Below, in pieces: positions 1 to 8,970 of a stretch of 64,000 bases of DNA. Origin of the DNA: an uncultured Prevotella sp. (GTDB lineage: Bacteria > Bacteroidota > Bacteroidia > Bacteroidales > Bacteroidaceae); assembly GCA_900315035.1 (NCBI GenBank), contig OMXO01000023.1, forward strand, positions 22,558 through 86,557, in the 5' to 3' direction. Under the pieces are notes generated by a model. It was given only the letters and a program-made list of their open reading frames with translations, made no database searches and had not been told where the DNA came from. Every line of letters begins with the position of its first letter. Position 1 is the first letter of the stretch. A program made the translations under genes and the position numbers.

Positions 1-160
1 CATCTACATAGTCTTCTACCTTTTCGTAACCGCCAGTCTTGATGGCTGTTGTTGCTTTGATTTCACCACGGGCATCTACAATGCCGAAGACGGAGTTTGT
101 TCCTCCTAAGTCCAAGCCTATAACGTAAGGCTTGATTCCTGCGTTCTGTTCGTTCATCAT
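1..160 (-). CDS. ROK-family sugar kinase (glucokinase-like), N-terminal part only
   Basis: The first 53 codons of a minus-strand gene are visible; the rest lies beyond the left edge. After two adjacent ATG codons and a short leader comes GLDLGGTNSVFGIVDARG, the phosphate-1 loop of the ROK (repressor/ORF/kinase) sugar kinases, with the DLGGTN signature that binds ATP. Bacteroidota glucokinases of this family phosphorylate free glucose in the cytoplasm. Substrate cannot be decided because the HxxGH/zinc region is outside the window. A TAnnTTTG box (194-201, minus) sits 33 bases upstream, so this is the first gene of its transcript and is divergent from the LysE gene. A ROK repressor is less likely because no helix-turn-helix precedes the ATP loop. 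Confidence 0.8.
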   Translation of the reverse strand, partial: MMNEQNAGIKPYVIGLDLGGTNSVFGIVDARGEIKATTAIKTGGYEKVEDYVD

Positions 161-193
161 TATAGTTTTATGTTTGATTTTGCAAATTCGGCA

Positions 194-201
194 CAAATTT
201 A
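194..201 (-). promoter_or_regulatory. -7 promoter box for the ROK kinase gene
   Basis: The minus strand reads TAAATTTG, matching the Bacteroidota -7 consensus TAnnTTTG, 33 bases before the start codon at 160. No convincing -33 element was identified. Confidence 0.5.
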
Positions 202-265
202 GTAAAAAACCTCTATTTACCACCCTTTTTTACGGAAATTAACCATTCTTTCCGAATATTTTTTG

Positions 266-273
266 TACCTTTG
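266..273 (+). promoter_or_regulatory. -7 promoter box for the LysE gene
   Basis: TACCTTTG matches TAnnTTTG. Only 8 bases separate it from the ATG at 282, so a message from this box would have almost no 5' leader. Confidence 0.6.
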
Positions 274-281
274 CACCCGTT

Positions 282-944
282 ATGCCATTTCATGTACCTA
301 TTAATATATTGGATTTCATCTTCAAGGGGATGATGATCGGGGTGATAGCCAGTGCTCCGATGGGGCCTGTCGGTATCCTTTGTGTACAGCGTACACTTAA
401 CAAGGGTCGCTGGTATGGTATGGCTACCGGTCTGGGGGCTGCAGTGAGTGATATCATCTATGCTGGCTTTGCAGGCTTCGGTATGTCGTTTGTCATGGAT
501 TTTATCACCAATACACAGAATCGTTTCTATCTGCAGCTGGTGGGTAGCGTGATGCTGCTCGGCTTTGGTCTCTATACCTACCGTTCCGACCCTACGCGTA
601 AGATGCACCAGTCGGGCCAGCAGAAGGGAACCATCTGGTATAATGCGTGGACGGCCTTTCTGGTGACGTTCTCCAATCCGCTGATCATCTTCCTGTTCCT
701 GGCGATGTATGCCCAGTTTGCGTTTGTGCTGCCTAACCATCCTTTCGAGATGCTGGTAGGTTTTGCCAGTATTGTGGGCGGTGCCTTGCTCTGGTGGTGG
801 GGGCTGACCTGGCTGGTGGATAAGATCCGTACGAAGTTTGATACTAATGGTATCAAGATTATCAATCAGATCATCGGTGTGGCCGTGATAGTCGGATCGG
901 TTATTATGTTGTTGGGCACAACAACCAATTTGCTGAGATTTTAG
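282..944 (+). CDS. LysE-family amino-acid/metabolite exporter
   Basis: The 220-residue protein is almost wholly hydrophobic with about six predicted membrane segments. It begins with the LysE/RhtB signature: FKGMMIGVIASAPMGPVG at about residues 14-31, then a cytoplasmic CVQRTLNKGR loop. The family exports basic or neutral amino acids and related solutes across the inner membrane; the substrate here cannot be told. The ATG at 282 gives the usual short N-terminus. An ATG at 330 has a better ribosome site (AAGGGG), but starting there would cut the first helix. DUF4924 follows after 3 bases, so the two are probably cotranscribed. Confidence 0.85.
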   Translation: MPFHVPINILDFIFKGMMIGVIASAPMGPVGILCVQRTLNKGRWYGMATGLGAAVSDIIYAGFAGFGMSFVMDFITNTQNRFYLQLVGSVMLLGFGLYTYRSDPTRKMHQSGQQKGTIWYNAWTAFLVTFSNPLIIFLFLAMYAQFAFVLPNHPFEMLVGFASIVGGALLWWWGLTWLVDKIRTKFDTNGIKIINQIIGVAVIVGSVIMLLGTTTNLLRF

Positions 945-947
945 ATT

Positions 948-1493
948 ATGTTTGTAGCACAAGAGTTAAGAAAGAAGAATATTGCCGAATATCTGCTGTA
1001 TATGTGGCAGATAGAGGACACGATACGTGCCTTCGACTGTTCGCTGTCGAGGATCAAGCGTGAGTATGTGGAGCGTTTCGATTTCTCGGAGGAGCAGAAG
1101 GAAGAGGAGACCGACTGGTTTGGCAACCTGATCAGGATGATGAATCAGGAAGGCTGCAGGGAGAAGGGACATCTGCAGATAAACAAGGTGACGATGCAGA
1201 TGCTGATTGAACTGCACCAGCAGTTGCTGCAGTCGCCCAAGTTCCCCTTTTATAACACGGAGTACTATAAGGTGCTGCCGTTTATCGTGGAACTGCGTAA
1301 TCGTGGGGCGAACAAGGAGGAAAACGAGATTGAGACCTGTTTTAACTCGTTGTATGGGGTGATGATGCTCCGTCTGCAGAAGAAGGATATCTCGCCCGAC
1401 ACGCAGCATGCCGTGAAGGAAATCAGTACCTTTATCGGTATGCTCTCTGACTATTACAAGAAGGATAAGGAGGAAGGATTGAAATTTGAATAA
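948..1493 (+). CDS. DUF4924 family protein
   Basis: A 181-residue soluble protein with no signal peptide. It is rich in charged helices and starts FVAQELRKKNIAEYLLYMWQ, the pattern I associate with DUF4924, a Bacteroidota-restricted family without known function (family match from memory). It is predicted to be mostly alpha-helical and cytoplasmic. It lies 3 bases after the LysE gene, and its end abuts rfbD, so a LysE-DUF4924-rfbD transcript is likely. The surroundings do not point to a specific role. Confidence 0.75.
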   Translation: MFVAQELRKKNIAEYLLYMWQIEDTIRAFDCSLSRIKREYVERFDFSEEQKEEETDWFGNLIRMMNQEGCREKGHLQINKVTMQMLIELHQQLLQSPKFPFYNTEYYKVLPFIVELRNRGANKEENEIETCFNSLYGVMMLRLQKKDISPDTQHAVKEISTFIGMLSDYYKKDKEEGLKFE

Positions 1494-1494
1494 T

Positions 1495-2352
1495 ATGAAT
1501 ATATTGATAACGGGCTGCAATGGCCAATTAGGAAACGAGATGCAACTGCTGGAGAAGGAGAATCCCCAGCATACCTATTTTAATACGGATGTGGCTGAGC
1601 TCGACATCACCGACCAGGCTGCTGTGGAGACATTCGTGAGCGATCATGAGATCGACGGTATCGTGAACTGTGCCGCCTATACGGCTGTAGATAAGGCTGA
1701 GAGCAATAAGGAACTCTGCACGACGCTGAACACGGTGGCACCCGCCTATCTGGCTGCTGCCGTTGAGAAGCGTGGGGGATGGATGATCCAGATATCAACA
1801 GACTATGTGTTCAACGGCACGAAGCACACACCTTATGTGGAGACAGACACGCCTTGTCCTGACAGTGTGTATGGTTCGACGAAGCTGGCTGGTGAGTTGG
1901 GTGTGACGAAATTCTGCAAGCGCACGATGATTATCCGTACTGCCTGGCTCTATTCGACCTTCGGCAATAACTTTGTCAAGACGATGATACGTCTGGGGAA
2001 AGAGCGCCCTGAACTGGGTGTCATCTTCGACCAGATTGGTACGCCTACTTATGCGCGCGACTTGGCTGTGGCTATCTTTGAGGCTATCAAACAGGGTGTG
2101 GTTCCTGGTGTGTACCACTTTAGTAATGAGGGTGTTATCTCGTGGTATGACTTTACGAAGGCTATTCACCGTATTGCTGGTATCAAGGACTGCAGGGTGC
2201 GCCCCTTGCATACGGAGGAGTATCCTACGCCAGCCAATCGCCCTCACTACAGCGTGCTCGACAAGACGAAGATCAAGCAGACGTATGGCATCGAGATTCC
2301 ATATTGGGAGGATAGTCTTGCTGAGTGCATTAAACTTTTAGGCAAAGATTAA
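1495..2352 (+). CDS. rfbD: dTDP-4-dehydrorhamnose reductase
   Basis: A 285-residue short-chain dehydrogenase. The N-terminal MNILITGCNGQLGNEM is the Rossmann NAD(P)H loop; ISTDYVFNG and the YGSTKLAGE catalytic Tyr/Lys block are typical of RmlD. It reduces dTDP-4-keto-L-rhamnose to dTDP-L-rhamnose for surface polysaccharide. An in-frame TTG at 1486 would add three residues and overlap the previous gene; the ATG at 1495 fits family N-termini, with AAGGAGGAAGGA about 16 bases upstream. Its pathway partner rfbA is about 8.6 kb away on the other strand, so the rhamnose genes here are not a compact rml cluster. Confidence 0.93.
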   Translation: MNILITGCNGQLGNEMQLLEKENPQHTYFNTDVAELDITDQAAVETFVSDHEIDGIVNCAAYTAVDKAESNKELCTTLNTVAPAYLAAAVEKRGGWMIQISTDYVFNGTKHTPYVETDTPCPDSVYGSTKLAGELGVTKFCKRTMIIRTAWLYSTFGNNFVKTMIRLGKERPELGVIFDQIGTPTYARDLAVAIFEAIKQGVVPGVYHFSNEGVISWYDFTKAIHRIAGIKDCRVRPLHTEEYPTPANRPHYSVLDKTKIKQTYGIEIPYWEDSLAECIKLLGKD

Positions 2353-2383
2353 TCTTTTAGGCACGGATTAACAAAGATTGTTT

Positions 2384-3973
2384 ATGAATCAGGAGATAGA
2401 AAGAAGACGAACATTTGCGATTATATCGCACCCGGATGCGGGTAAGACAACACTGACAGAGAAGTTCCTGCTGTTTGGTGGACAGATACAGGTGGCAGGT
2501 GCTGTCAAGAACAATAAGATCAAGAAGACTGCCACATCCGACTGGATGGACATCGAGAAGCAGCGCGGTATCTCGGTATCGACCTCTGTCATGGAGTTCG
2601 ACTATACCCCCGACGGCTCCAATATAGAATACAAAGTAAACATTCTCGATACCCCAGGTCACCAGGACTTCGCAGAAGATACCTTCCGTACGCTCACAGC
2701 CGTTGACTCGGCTATTATCGTGGTAGATGGTGCCAAGGGTGTAGAGACGCAGACACGTAAACTGATGACCGTCTGTCGCATGAGAAAGACGCCCGTCATC
2801 ATCTTCATCAATAAGATGGACCGCGAGGGCCGTGACCCCTTTGACCTGCTCGACGAACTGGAACAGGAACTCGAGATCAAGGTGCGCCCCCTGAGCTGGC
2901 CTATCAACCAAGGAGCAAAGTTTAAGGGCGTCTATAATATCTACGAACAGAAACTCGACCTCTTTACACCTGACAAACAGCGCGTTACAGACAAAGTGGA
3001 GGTAAATATTGACAGCGAGGAACTCGACCAGAGAGTAGGCGAGGACAATGCCGCCAAGTTGCGCGAAGACCTGGAACTCGTAGATGGCGTCTATCCGGAA
3101 TTCGACGTGGAGACCTATCGCTCGGCAGAGGTGGCACCCGTATTCTTTGGCTCGGCCCTGAATAATTTCGGTGTCCAGGAACTGTTGAACTGCTTCGTGG
3201 AGATAGCCCCCAGTCCGCGTCCGACAAAGGCTGAGGAGCGCGAGGTGGAGCCCGAGGAGAAGAAATTTACAGGCTTTATCTTCAAGATTACAGCCAACAT
3301 TGACCCCAACCATCGCTCGTGTATCGCCTTCTGTAAGGTATGTAGCGGACAGTTCCGCCGCAATCAGCCTTATCTGCATGTGCGTCAGGGTAAGACCATG
3401 CGTTTTACCTCGCCTACACAGTTTATGGCGCAGCGAAAATCGACCATCGACGAAGCCTGGCCAGGTGATATCGTAGGTCTGCCAGATACGGGTGGCGTCT
3501 TTAAGATCGGCGACACACTCACTGAGGGTGAACCTCTGCATTTCCGCGGACTGCCATCTTTCTCGCCAGAACTGTTCAAGTATATCGAGAACGACGACCC
3601 GATGAAAGCCAAGCAGTTGCAGAAGGGTATCGACCAGCTGATGGACGAGGGTGTGGCCCAGTTGTTCGTCAATCAGTTTAATAACCGTAAGATTATCGGC
3701 ACCGTAGGTCAGCTGCAGTTCGAGGTGATACAGTATCGTCTGGAGAACGAATACAACGCCAAGTGCCGCTGGGAGCCCGTCCATCTCTACAAGGCTTGTT
3801 GGATAGAGAGTGATGACGACGCAGAACTGGAGAACTTCAAGAAGCGCAAGTACCAGTATATGGCCAAAGACAAGGAGGGACGCGATGTGTTCCTCGCCGA
3901 CTCGGGCTATGTGTTGTCGATGGCTCAGGAAGACTTCAAGCATATCAAGTTCCATTTTACAAGTGAATTCTAA
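2384..3973 (+). CDS. prfC: peptide chain release factor 3
   Basis: A 529-residue translational GTPase, the same length as E. coli RF3. GTP-binding motifs are in order: [13 protein letters not shown] (G1, about residues 16-28), DTPGHQDF (G3) and [10 protein letters not shown] (G4). Beta-barrel and RF3 C-terminal domains follow. It recycles RF1/RF2 from the ribosome after peptide release. A TTG six bases upstream is in frame, but the ATG at 2384 gives the standard N-terminus. The stop codon overlaps the next start (TAATG), implying translational coupling with the Sua5/YrdC gene. Confidence 0.96.
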   Translation: MNQEIERRRTFAIISHPDAGKTTLTEKFLLFGGQIQVAGAVKNNKIKKTATSDWMDIEKQRGISVSTSVMEFDYTPDGSNIEYKVNILDTPGHQDFAEDTFRTLTAVDSAIIVVDGAKGVETQTRKLMTVCRMRKTPVIIFINKMDREGRDPFDLLDELEQELEIKVRPLSWPINQGAKFKGVYNIYEQKLDLFTPDKQRVTDKVEVNIDSEELDQRVGEDNAAKLREDLELVDGVYPEFDVETYRSAEVAPVFFGSALNNFGVQELLNCFVEIAPSPRPTKAEEREVEPEEKKFTGFIFKITANIDPNHRSCIAFCKVCSGQFRRNQPYLHVRQGKTMRFTSPTQFMAQRKSTIDEAWPGDIVGLPDTGGVFKIGDTLTEGEPLHFRGLPSFSPELFKYIENDDPMKAKQLQKGIDQLMDEGVAQLFVNQFNNRKIIGTVGQLQFEVIQYRLENEYNAKCRWEPVHLYKACWIESDDDAELENFKKRKYQYMAKDKEGRDVFLADSGYVLSMAQEDFKHIKFHFTSEF

Positions 3974-4554
3974 TGACAAGAGAAGAAGATATACGTCAGG
4001 CCGTCGAGACGATGCGGAAGGGTGGGGTGATACTCTATCCTACGGATACCGTCTGGGGAATAGGCTGTGACGCTACGAATGCGGAGGCCGTTAAGCGGGT
4101 GTATGAAATCAAGCAGCGTGACGACTCCAAGGCGCTGATCTGTCTGGTGGACAGTGATGCCCGTCTGCAGCGCTATTTCAGGAATGTGCCTGATGTAGCC
4201 TGGCAGCTGATCGACAGTCTGAAGGAGGGAGATGCCAAACCGACGACTCTGATCCTCGACGGTGCCATCAACCTGGCAGAAAACCTGATTGCTGAAGACG
4301 GAAGCTTGGGTGTGCGCATCACAAACGAGCCTTTCTCGAAGGAACTCTGCTATCGCTTTCAGAAAGCCATCGTCTCGACATCGGCCAATATCAGCGGTGA
4401 GCCTGCTGCACAGAACTACTGTGACATCGACCAGCGCATCCTCGATGCTGTGGACTATGTGTGCTGGAGCCGTAGGCAGGAGCATAAGCCCCATACCCCG
4501 TCGAGCATTATCAAACTGAAGGAAAACGGCGAAGTAACGATTATCAGGAAATAA
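3973..4554 (+). CDS. threonylcarbamoyl-AMP synthase (Sua5/YrdC/YciO family)
   Basis: A 193-residue single-domain YrdC-type protein. It shows GGVILYPTDTVWGIGCDATN near the N-terminus, KQRDDSKALICL, and later VSTSANISGEPA, the nucleotide/threonine pocket of the family. Members make threonylcarbamoyl-AMP for the t6A37 modification of ANN-decoding tRNAs. The C-terminal Sua5 extension is absent, so it is TsaC-like in size. A YciO-type paralogue cannot be excluded. The start overlaps the prfC stop by one base, placing two translation-related genes in one transcript; the ClC gene follows after 3 bases. Confidence 0.88.
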   Translation: MTREEDIRQAVETMRKGGVILYPTDTVWGIGCDATNAEAVKRVYEIKQRDDSKALICLVDSDARLQRYFRNVPDVAWQLIDSLKEGDAKPTTLILDGAINLAENLIAEDGSLGVRITNEPFSKELCYRFQKAIVSTSANISGEPAAQNYCDIDQRILDAVDYVCWSRRQEHKPHTPSSIIKLKENGEVTIIRK

Positions 4555-4557
4555 CTC

Positions 4558-6360
4558 ATGGAAGCAGCCATTTCGGAAAAACCGACGATGCTCCATCAAC
4601 TGCACGAGTGGCAGAAGGAACATATCAGTGAGCGGATGTTCATGATCATCCTCGCACTGATAGTGGGTTTTTTTGCTGCTGTCGCTGCCTTTTTCCTGCA
4701 CTGGATCATTAACCAGATCGTCATCCTGCTTACCAGCTCGTTTGACCGTACTGGTGCCAACTGGCTCTATCTGGTCTATCCTGTAGTGGGTATCTATCTG
4801 ACATCGCTCTTTGTGAGATATGTCGTGAAGGATAATATCTCGCACGGAATCACGCGTATCCTGTATGCCATCTCGTCGAACAAGTCGAGACTGAAGTCGC
4901 ATAACTGCTGGTCGTCAGTCATTGCCTCAGCCATCACCATCGGCTTTGGCGGTTCTGTGGGAGCCGAGGCGCCTATCGTATTGACGGGCTCTGCCATCGG
5001 TTCTAATCTGGGACAGATATTCCATCTGGACCGTAAGATGCTAATGACGCTGGTAGGCTGTGGTGCGGCGGGTGCCATTGCGGGTATCTTCAAGGCGCCG
5101 ATTGCCGGACTGGTGTTTACACTGGAGGTCTTGATGATCGACATGACGATGTCGGCCTTGCTGCCCATCCTGGTGTCGTGCGTGACAGCCACCTGTTTTA
5201 CCTATATCTTCAGCGGGGATGCCGCGCTCTTTACCTTCCATCTCGACAGCGAGTGGTCTGTGCAGCGTATCCCGGCTTGTGTCTTATTAGGCATTGTCTG
5301 TGGTCTCGTCTCTCTCTATTTTATTCGTATGATGGGTGTTTGTGAGGATGTGTTCGCACGTTTCAAGGATCATCCGCATATCAAGTTGGCGATTGGCGGA
5401 ACGGTGCTCAGTCTGCTCATCTTCCTCTTTCCCGCCCTTTATGGTGAGGGCTATAGCAGCATCAACCTGCTGCTGAACGGACGGACAGAAGCCGACTGGA
5501 ACCAGATTCTGAACAACTCTCTCTTCTCTGGTCTCGGCTATATGCTGATACCCTATATCGCTCTGGTGCTGTTTACGAAAGTGATGGCTACCTCTGCGAC
5601 CAATGGCGGCGGAGGCTGTGGCGGTACCTTCGCACCGTCGCTGTTTATCGGCTGTTTTACGGGGTTCCTCTTCTCTCGTCTGTGGAATATCCATCAGATA
5701 GGTGTCTATGTGCCAGAGAAGAACTTTGCCCTGCTCGGAATGGCTGGTGTGATGTCGGGGGTGATGCATGCACCGTTGACAGGCATCTTCCTGATAGCCG
5801 AACTGACAGGCGGCTATAGTTTGTTCATGCCATTGATGATCGTCAGTGTGTGTGCCTATCTCACTATCATCATCTTCGAACCCCATAGTATCTATGGTTC
5901 CCGACTGGCCAAACAGGGAAAGTTGCTGACTCACCATACCGACCATGCTGTGCTGACGCTCATGAACCTGGATTCTGCTATTGAGAAAGACTACCTGTCG
6001 GTAGCGCCAGATATGGAACTCGGACAGATTGTGCATAAGATCAGTCGTAGTCATTCTACTGTGATCCCTGTGCTGGATGCCGCAGGTATGCTGTTGGGTG
6101 AGATAGACATTATGAAAATACGGAATGTGGTGTTCCGTATCGAACTTTACCACCATTTCACTGCCGCCCAACTGATGACAGACCCGAAGGCCCGTCTTAG
6201 TGATGCGACACCTATGGCCGAAGTGATGCAGGCCTTTGACAGTACAGGAGCCAACTGGTTGCCTGTCTTCGATGTGGAGAATCATCTGAAGGGCTACGTC
6301 TCGCGCCAGCGTATTTACACGATGTACCGAAAGATGGTGGCTGATATGAGTGAAGACTAA
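4558..6360 (+). CDS. ClC-family chloride channel/transporter with CBS pair
   Basis: A 600-residue integral membrane protein with a full ClC core and C-terminal CBS domains. Selectivity-filter motifs are visible: GFGGSVGAEAPIVLTG, with the gating glutamate in GAEAP, and GGGGCGGTFAPSLFIG, equivalent to the GxFxP region. Two CBS motifs occupy roughly residues 460-595 and usually sense adenine nucleotides. The family moves chloride or other anions (sometimes fluoride) across the inner membrane; the glutamate favours an ordinary Cl-/H+ type rather than the fluoride clade. The proton-path glutamate could not be assigned by eye. It is probably cotranscribed with its upstream neighbours. Confidence 0.92.
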   Translation: MEAAISEKPTMLHQLHEWQKEHISERMFMIILALIVGFFAAVAAFFLHWIINQIVILLTSSFDRTGANWLYLVYPVVGIYLTSLFVRYVVKDNISHGITRILYAISSNKSRLKSHNCWSSVIASAITIGFGGSVGAEAPIVLTGSAIGSNLGQIFHLDRKMLMTLVGCGAAGAIAGIFKAPIAGLVFTLEVLMIDMTMSALLPILVSCVTATCFTYIFSGDAALFTFHLDSEWSVQRIPACVLLGIVCGLVSLYFIRMMGVCEDVFARFKDHPHIKLAIGGTVLSLLIFLFPALYGEGYSSINLLLNGRTEADWNQILNNSLFSGLGYMLIPYIALVLFTKVMATSATNGGGGCGGTFAPSLFIGCFTGFLFSRLWNIHQIGVYVPEKNFALLGMAGVMSGVMHAPLTGIFLIAELTGGYSLFMPLMIVSVCAYLTIIIFEPHSIYGSRLAKQGKLLTHHTDHAVLTLMNLDSAIEKDYLSVAPDMELGQIVHKISRSHSTVIPVLDAAGMLLGEIDIMKIRNVVFRIELYHHFTAAQLMTDPKARLSDATPMAEVMQAFDSTGANWLPVFDVENHLKGYVSRQRIYTMYRKMVADMSED

Positions 6361-6377
6361 TTTCAGGAGGATAGAAT

Positions 6378-7355
6378 ATGAAGAAAGAAGATTTGCGAAT
6401 CGTGTTTATGGGCACACCAGAGTTTGCCGTAGAGACACTGAAGGCCCTTGTGGAGAACCAATACAAGGTGGTGGCAGTGGTGACGCAGCCTGACAAGCCT
6501 GTGGGTCGTCATCAGGACACAGTACAGCCTTCGGAAGTAAAGAAATTCGCTTTGGAGCACGACTTACCCGTACTGCAGCCAGAGAAGATGAAAGATCCGG
6601 CATTTGTAGAGCAATTGCGCAGTTATAAGGCCAACCTGCAGGTGGTTGTTGCTTTCCGTATGTTGCCTGAGGTGGTATGGGATATGCCTGAATATGGCAC
6701 ATTCAACGTCCATGCTGCCCTGTTGCCTCAATATCGTGGTGCTGCTCCCATCAACTGGGCAGTCATCAATGGCGAGAAACAGACGGGTGTCACGACCTTT
6801 TTCCTGGACAAGGATATCGACACTGGCCGCGTGATTCTGCAGAAGACATTCGACATCCCTGATACGGCTAATGTGGAGTTTGTCTATGACGGACTTATGC
6901 ATCTGGGTGCACAGATCTGCCTGGAGACCTTAGATAAGATCATTGCTGCCGATGGCCATCCAGAGAGTATTCCGCAGGAGGAGTTAGAGGGCAAGTTCAA
7001 ACGGCTGTATGATGCACCTAAACTTTTTAAGGATGTCTGTGAGATCGACTGGAGCCGTCCTTCGAAGCGCCTCTATGACTTCATCCGTGGACTCAGTCCG
7101 TATCCTGGTGCCTGGACCACCTTGCTTGGACCCGACGGCAAGAGTGTTGACCTGAAGATCTTCAAGACCACAAAGACAGAGAAGAACGTGGGTATGCGTC
7201 CTGGTACTATTGTCGTCTATAAAGGTGTGCTTTATATCACGACTGGCGACTATATGCTCCAGATAGACGAACTCCAGTTGGCAGGAAAGAACCGTATGAA
7301 GGCTCGTGACTTCCTGAATGGAAATAAAAATATTGAGAACTATATAATAAAATAG
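6378..7355 (+). CDS. fmt: methionyl-tRNA formyltransferase
   Basis: A 325-residue protein with the formyltransferase core. It has VFMGTPEFAVETLKAL at the N-terminus, VAVVTQPDKPVGR, then NVHAALLPQYRGAAPINWA (catalytic Asn and His) and the GVTTFFLDKDIDTG block. A C-terminal oligonucleotide-binding domain follows. It formylates initiator Met-tRNA from 10-formyl-tetrahydrofolate. TCAGGAGGA lies just upstream of the ATG as a clear ribosome site. It follows the ClC gene by 17 bases and belongs to the same plus-strand run. Confidence 0.96.
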   Translation: MKKEDLRIVFMGTPEFAVETLKALVENQYKVVAVVTQPDKPVGRHQDTVQPSEVKKFALEHDLPVLQPEKMKDPAFVEQLRSYKANLQVVVAFRMLPEVVWDMPEYGTFNVHAALLPQYRGAAPINWAVINGEKQTGVTTFFLDKDIDTGRVILQKTFDIPDTANVEFVYDGLMHLGAQICLETLDKIIAADGHPESIPQEELEGKFKRLYDAPKLFKDVCEIDWSRPSKRLYDFIRGLSPYPGAWTTLLGPDGKSVDLKIFKTTKTEKNVGMRPGTIVVYKGVLYITTGDYMLQIDELQLAGKNRMKARDFLNGNKNIENYIIK

Positions 7356-7404
7356 AGGTGTATTGCGTTTTTTAGGTGTAAACAATTCAAAATTGTGATT
7401 GCCT

Positions 7405-7509
7405 ATGAAGATTTCTACTCCGAAACCCAAAGAGCGCACGCTCGACATCATTCGACAGATAGCATACACCTATCGACCAAACGTAAAAAAGACGTATTGT
7501 CTGAATTGA
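7405..7509 (+). CDS. 34-residue small ORF between fmt and rpe
   Basis: ATG at 7405 opens a 34-codon frame ending in TGA, four bases before the rpe start. The peptide begins MKISTPKPKERTLDIIRQIA and ends CLN. From memory, its layout (basic Pro/Lys start, TLxxIRQxA core, short tyrosine-rich tail, LN end) resembles short peptides that recur in Bacteroidota genomes and usually escape annotation. It has no membrane segment. The position suggests either a translated leader coupled to rpe or a member of that small-protein family. No function is known to me. Confidence 0.5.
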   Translation: MKISTPKPKERTLDIIRQIAYTYRPNVKKTYCLN

Positions 7510-7513
7510 GAAA

Positions 7514-8161
7514 ATGACATTAGTATCTCCTTCATTACTCGCAGCCGATTTCCTGCATCTCGACCGCGATATCGACATGATTAATCGCAGTGAGGCCGAT
7601 TGGCTCCACTTGGATGTGATGGACGGTTCGTTCGTCCCCAATATATCTTTTGGCTTCCCCGTTCTTGAAGCGGTGGCAAAGGCCTGTAAGAAACCGCTTG
7701 ATGTTCATTATATGATAGAACGTCCAGAACGTTATATCGCACAGACAGCCAAGTTGGGCGCCATGATGATGAACGTGCATTATGAAGCCTCTGTCCACCT
7801 TCACCGTACTGTGCAGGAAATCCACAATGCTGGTATGAAGGCTGGCGTCACACTCAATCCTTCTACGCCAGTTTCCATGCTTGAAGACATTATCGGCGAT
7901 GTGGATATGGTCTTGCTCATGAGCGTCAATCCTGGTTTCGGTGGACAGAAATTCATTGAGAACACCATCGAAAAAGTGCATCGCCTGCGCAGGATGATTG
8001 CAGAGAAGGGGTGTCAGACGCTTATCGAAGTGGATGGCGGTGTGCAAGGTGAGACGGCTCCTCGTCTGGTAGGAGCGGGAGTCGATGTGCTGGTCAGTGG
8101 CAGTTATGTCTTTAATGCTCCCAAACCAGAAGAGGTCATCCACCAGCTTAGGACTCTATAG
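7514..8161 (+). CDS. rpe: ribulose-phosphate 3-epimerase
   Basis: A 215-residue TIM barrel. Metal and catalytic motifs are present: SPSLLAADFLHL, HLDVMDGSFVPNISFG, DVHYMI, MSVNPGFGGQKFI, and EVDGGV with its catalytic aspartate. It interconverts ribulose-5-phosphate and xylulose-5-phosphate in the non-oxidative pentose phosphate pathway. The ATG lies 4 bases after the small-ORF stop and lacks a strong Shine-Dalgarno of its own, which fits translational coupling. Its last 14 bases overlap the convergent ECF sigma gene. Confidence 0.96.
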   Translation: MTLVSPSLLAADFLHLDRDIDMINRSEADWLHLDVMDGSFVPNISFGFPVLEAVAKACKKPLDVHYMIERPERYIAQTAKLGAMMMNVHYEASVHLHRTVQEIHNAGMKAGVTLNPSTPVSMLEDIIGDVDMVLLMSVNPGFGGQKFIENTIEKVHRLRRMIAEKGCQTLIEVDGGVQGETAPRLVGAGVDVLVSGSYVFNAPKPEEVIHQLRTL

Positions 8162-8747
8162 TCAGGTTTACCCCATATTCACGGGTCAGTTTCCGCAGAT
8201 TAATCAGGGCGTAGCGCATACGTCCTAAGGAGGTGTTGATGCTGACCTTCGTCTGCTCGGCTATCTCTTTGAATGACAAATCCTGATAATAGCGCATGAA
8301 GACAACCTCTCGCTGAGTTTCAGGCAAGGAATCCATTAGTCGTTTGACATCCTTCATGACCTGCTCGTTGGCAAGCTCACTCTCACGATTAATGTCGAGG
8401 AGGCTGTTGTTGCTCAACTTAGAGAGATCATTGTCTTTTCCCTGCTCAGTGATCTTGTTGCTCTTCACTGCCCTGAAATGGTCAATAATGACGTTATGGG
8501 CAATACGGGTTGCCCACCAGATAAACTTGCCGGAATCTGTATATCGGCCATTCTGCATCTTGGTGATAATCTTCAGAAAGGTTTCCTGAAACAGATCGTT
8601 TGCCAGATCCTCATCCTTTACTACATACATGATGTAGCTGAAAATCTTGTCCTGACTACGCGATAAGAGTTCGTCGAATGCCCTGTTATTACCATAGATA
8701 TAAGCCAATGCCAACTGTTCGTCGGACATACTCTTCAAGTTACTCAT
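8148..8747 (-). CDS. ECF-type RNA polymerase sigma factor
   Basis: A 199-residue sigma-70 family protein with only regions 2 and 4. Region 2 covers about residues 15-90 (DEDLANDLFQETFLKIIT, then KFIWWATRIAHNVIIDHFR). Region 4 covers about 140-190 (LPETQREVVFMRYYQDLSFK, then the EIAEQTKVSINTSLGRMRYA helix-turn-helix). Such factors redirect RNA polymerase to stress or envelope promoters. No anti-sigma or FecR-like gene is adjacent, so it is not the SusCD/FecR-coupled type. A TAnnTTTG-like box lies at 8821-8828. The 3' end overlaps rpe tail to tail by 14 bases. Confidence 0.92.
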   Translation of the reverse strand: MSNLKSMSDEQLALAYIYGNNRAFDELLSRSQDKIFSYIMYVVKDEDLANDLFQETFLKIITKMQNGRYTDSGKFIWWATRIAHNVIIDHFRAVKSNKITEQGKDNDLSKLSNNSLLDINRESELANEQVMKDVKRLMDSLPETQREVVFMRYYQDLSFKEIAEQTKVSINTSLGRMRYALINLRKLTREYGVNLTIES

Positions 8748-8820
8748 ACTTCAATCATTTTGTTCTGAGTAGATATGTTTCTATAGGCAATAACTGATTA
8801 AAATTGTTAATATTCTGCCA

Positions 8821-8828
8821 CAAAAGTA
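8821..8828 (-). promoter_or_regulatory. -7 promoter box for the ECF sigma gene
   Basis: The minus strand reads TACTTTTG, a TAnnTTTG match, 73 bases before the ATG at 8747. Confidence 0.45.
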
Positions 8829-8934
8829 TGTATTTTTGTTGAAACTTCCAAGAAAAATGAGGAAAAACTGAGTAAAATTCCTATGCTGCGCTAAAAAAAA
8901 GGCATCTTTTGTTATCAAATTGTGTTTTTTTTCC

Positions 8935-8942
8935 TAATTTTG
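8935..8942 (+). promoter_or_regulatory. -7 promoter box for the kinase/nucleotidyltransferase fusion
   Basis: TAATTTTG in an AT-rich stretch, 28 bases before the ATG at 8971. The 8748-8970 gap holds this box and its divergent partner and otherwise shows no gene. Confidence 0.6.
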
Positions 8943-8970
8943 CAGACCATAACTTAATAATAGATTTTTT

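Noticed and set aside
2357-3979. 540-codon open frame on the minus strand opposite prfC
   Set aside because: prfC is a clear RF3 on the plus strand; the opposite frame has no recognisable motif and is a product of codon bias.
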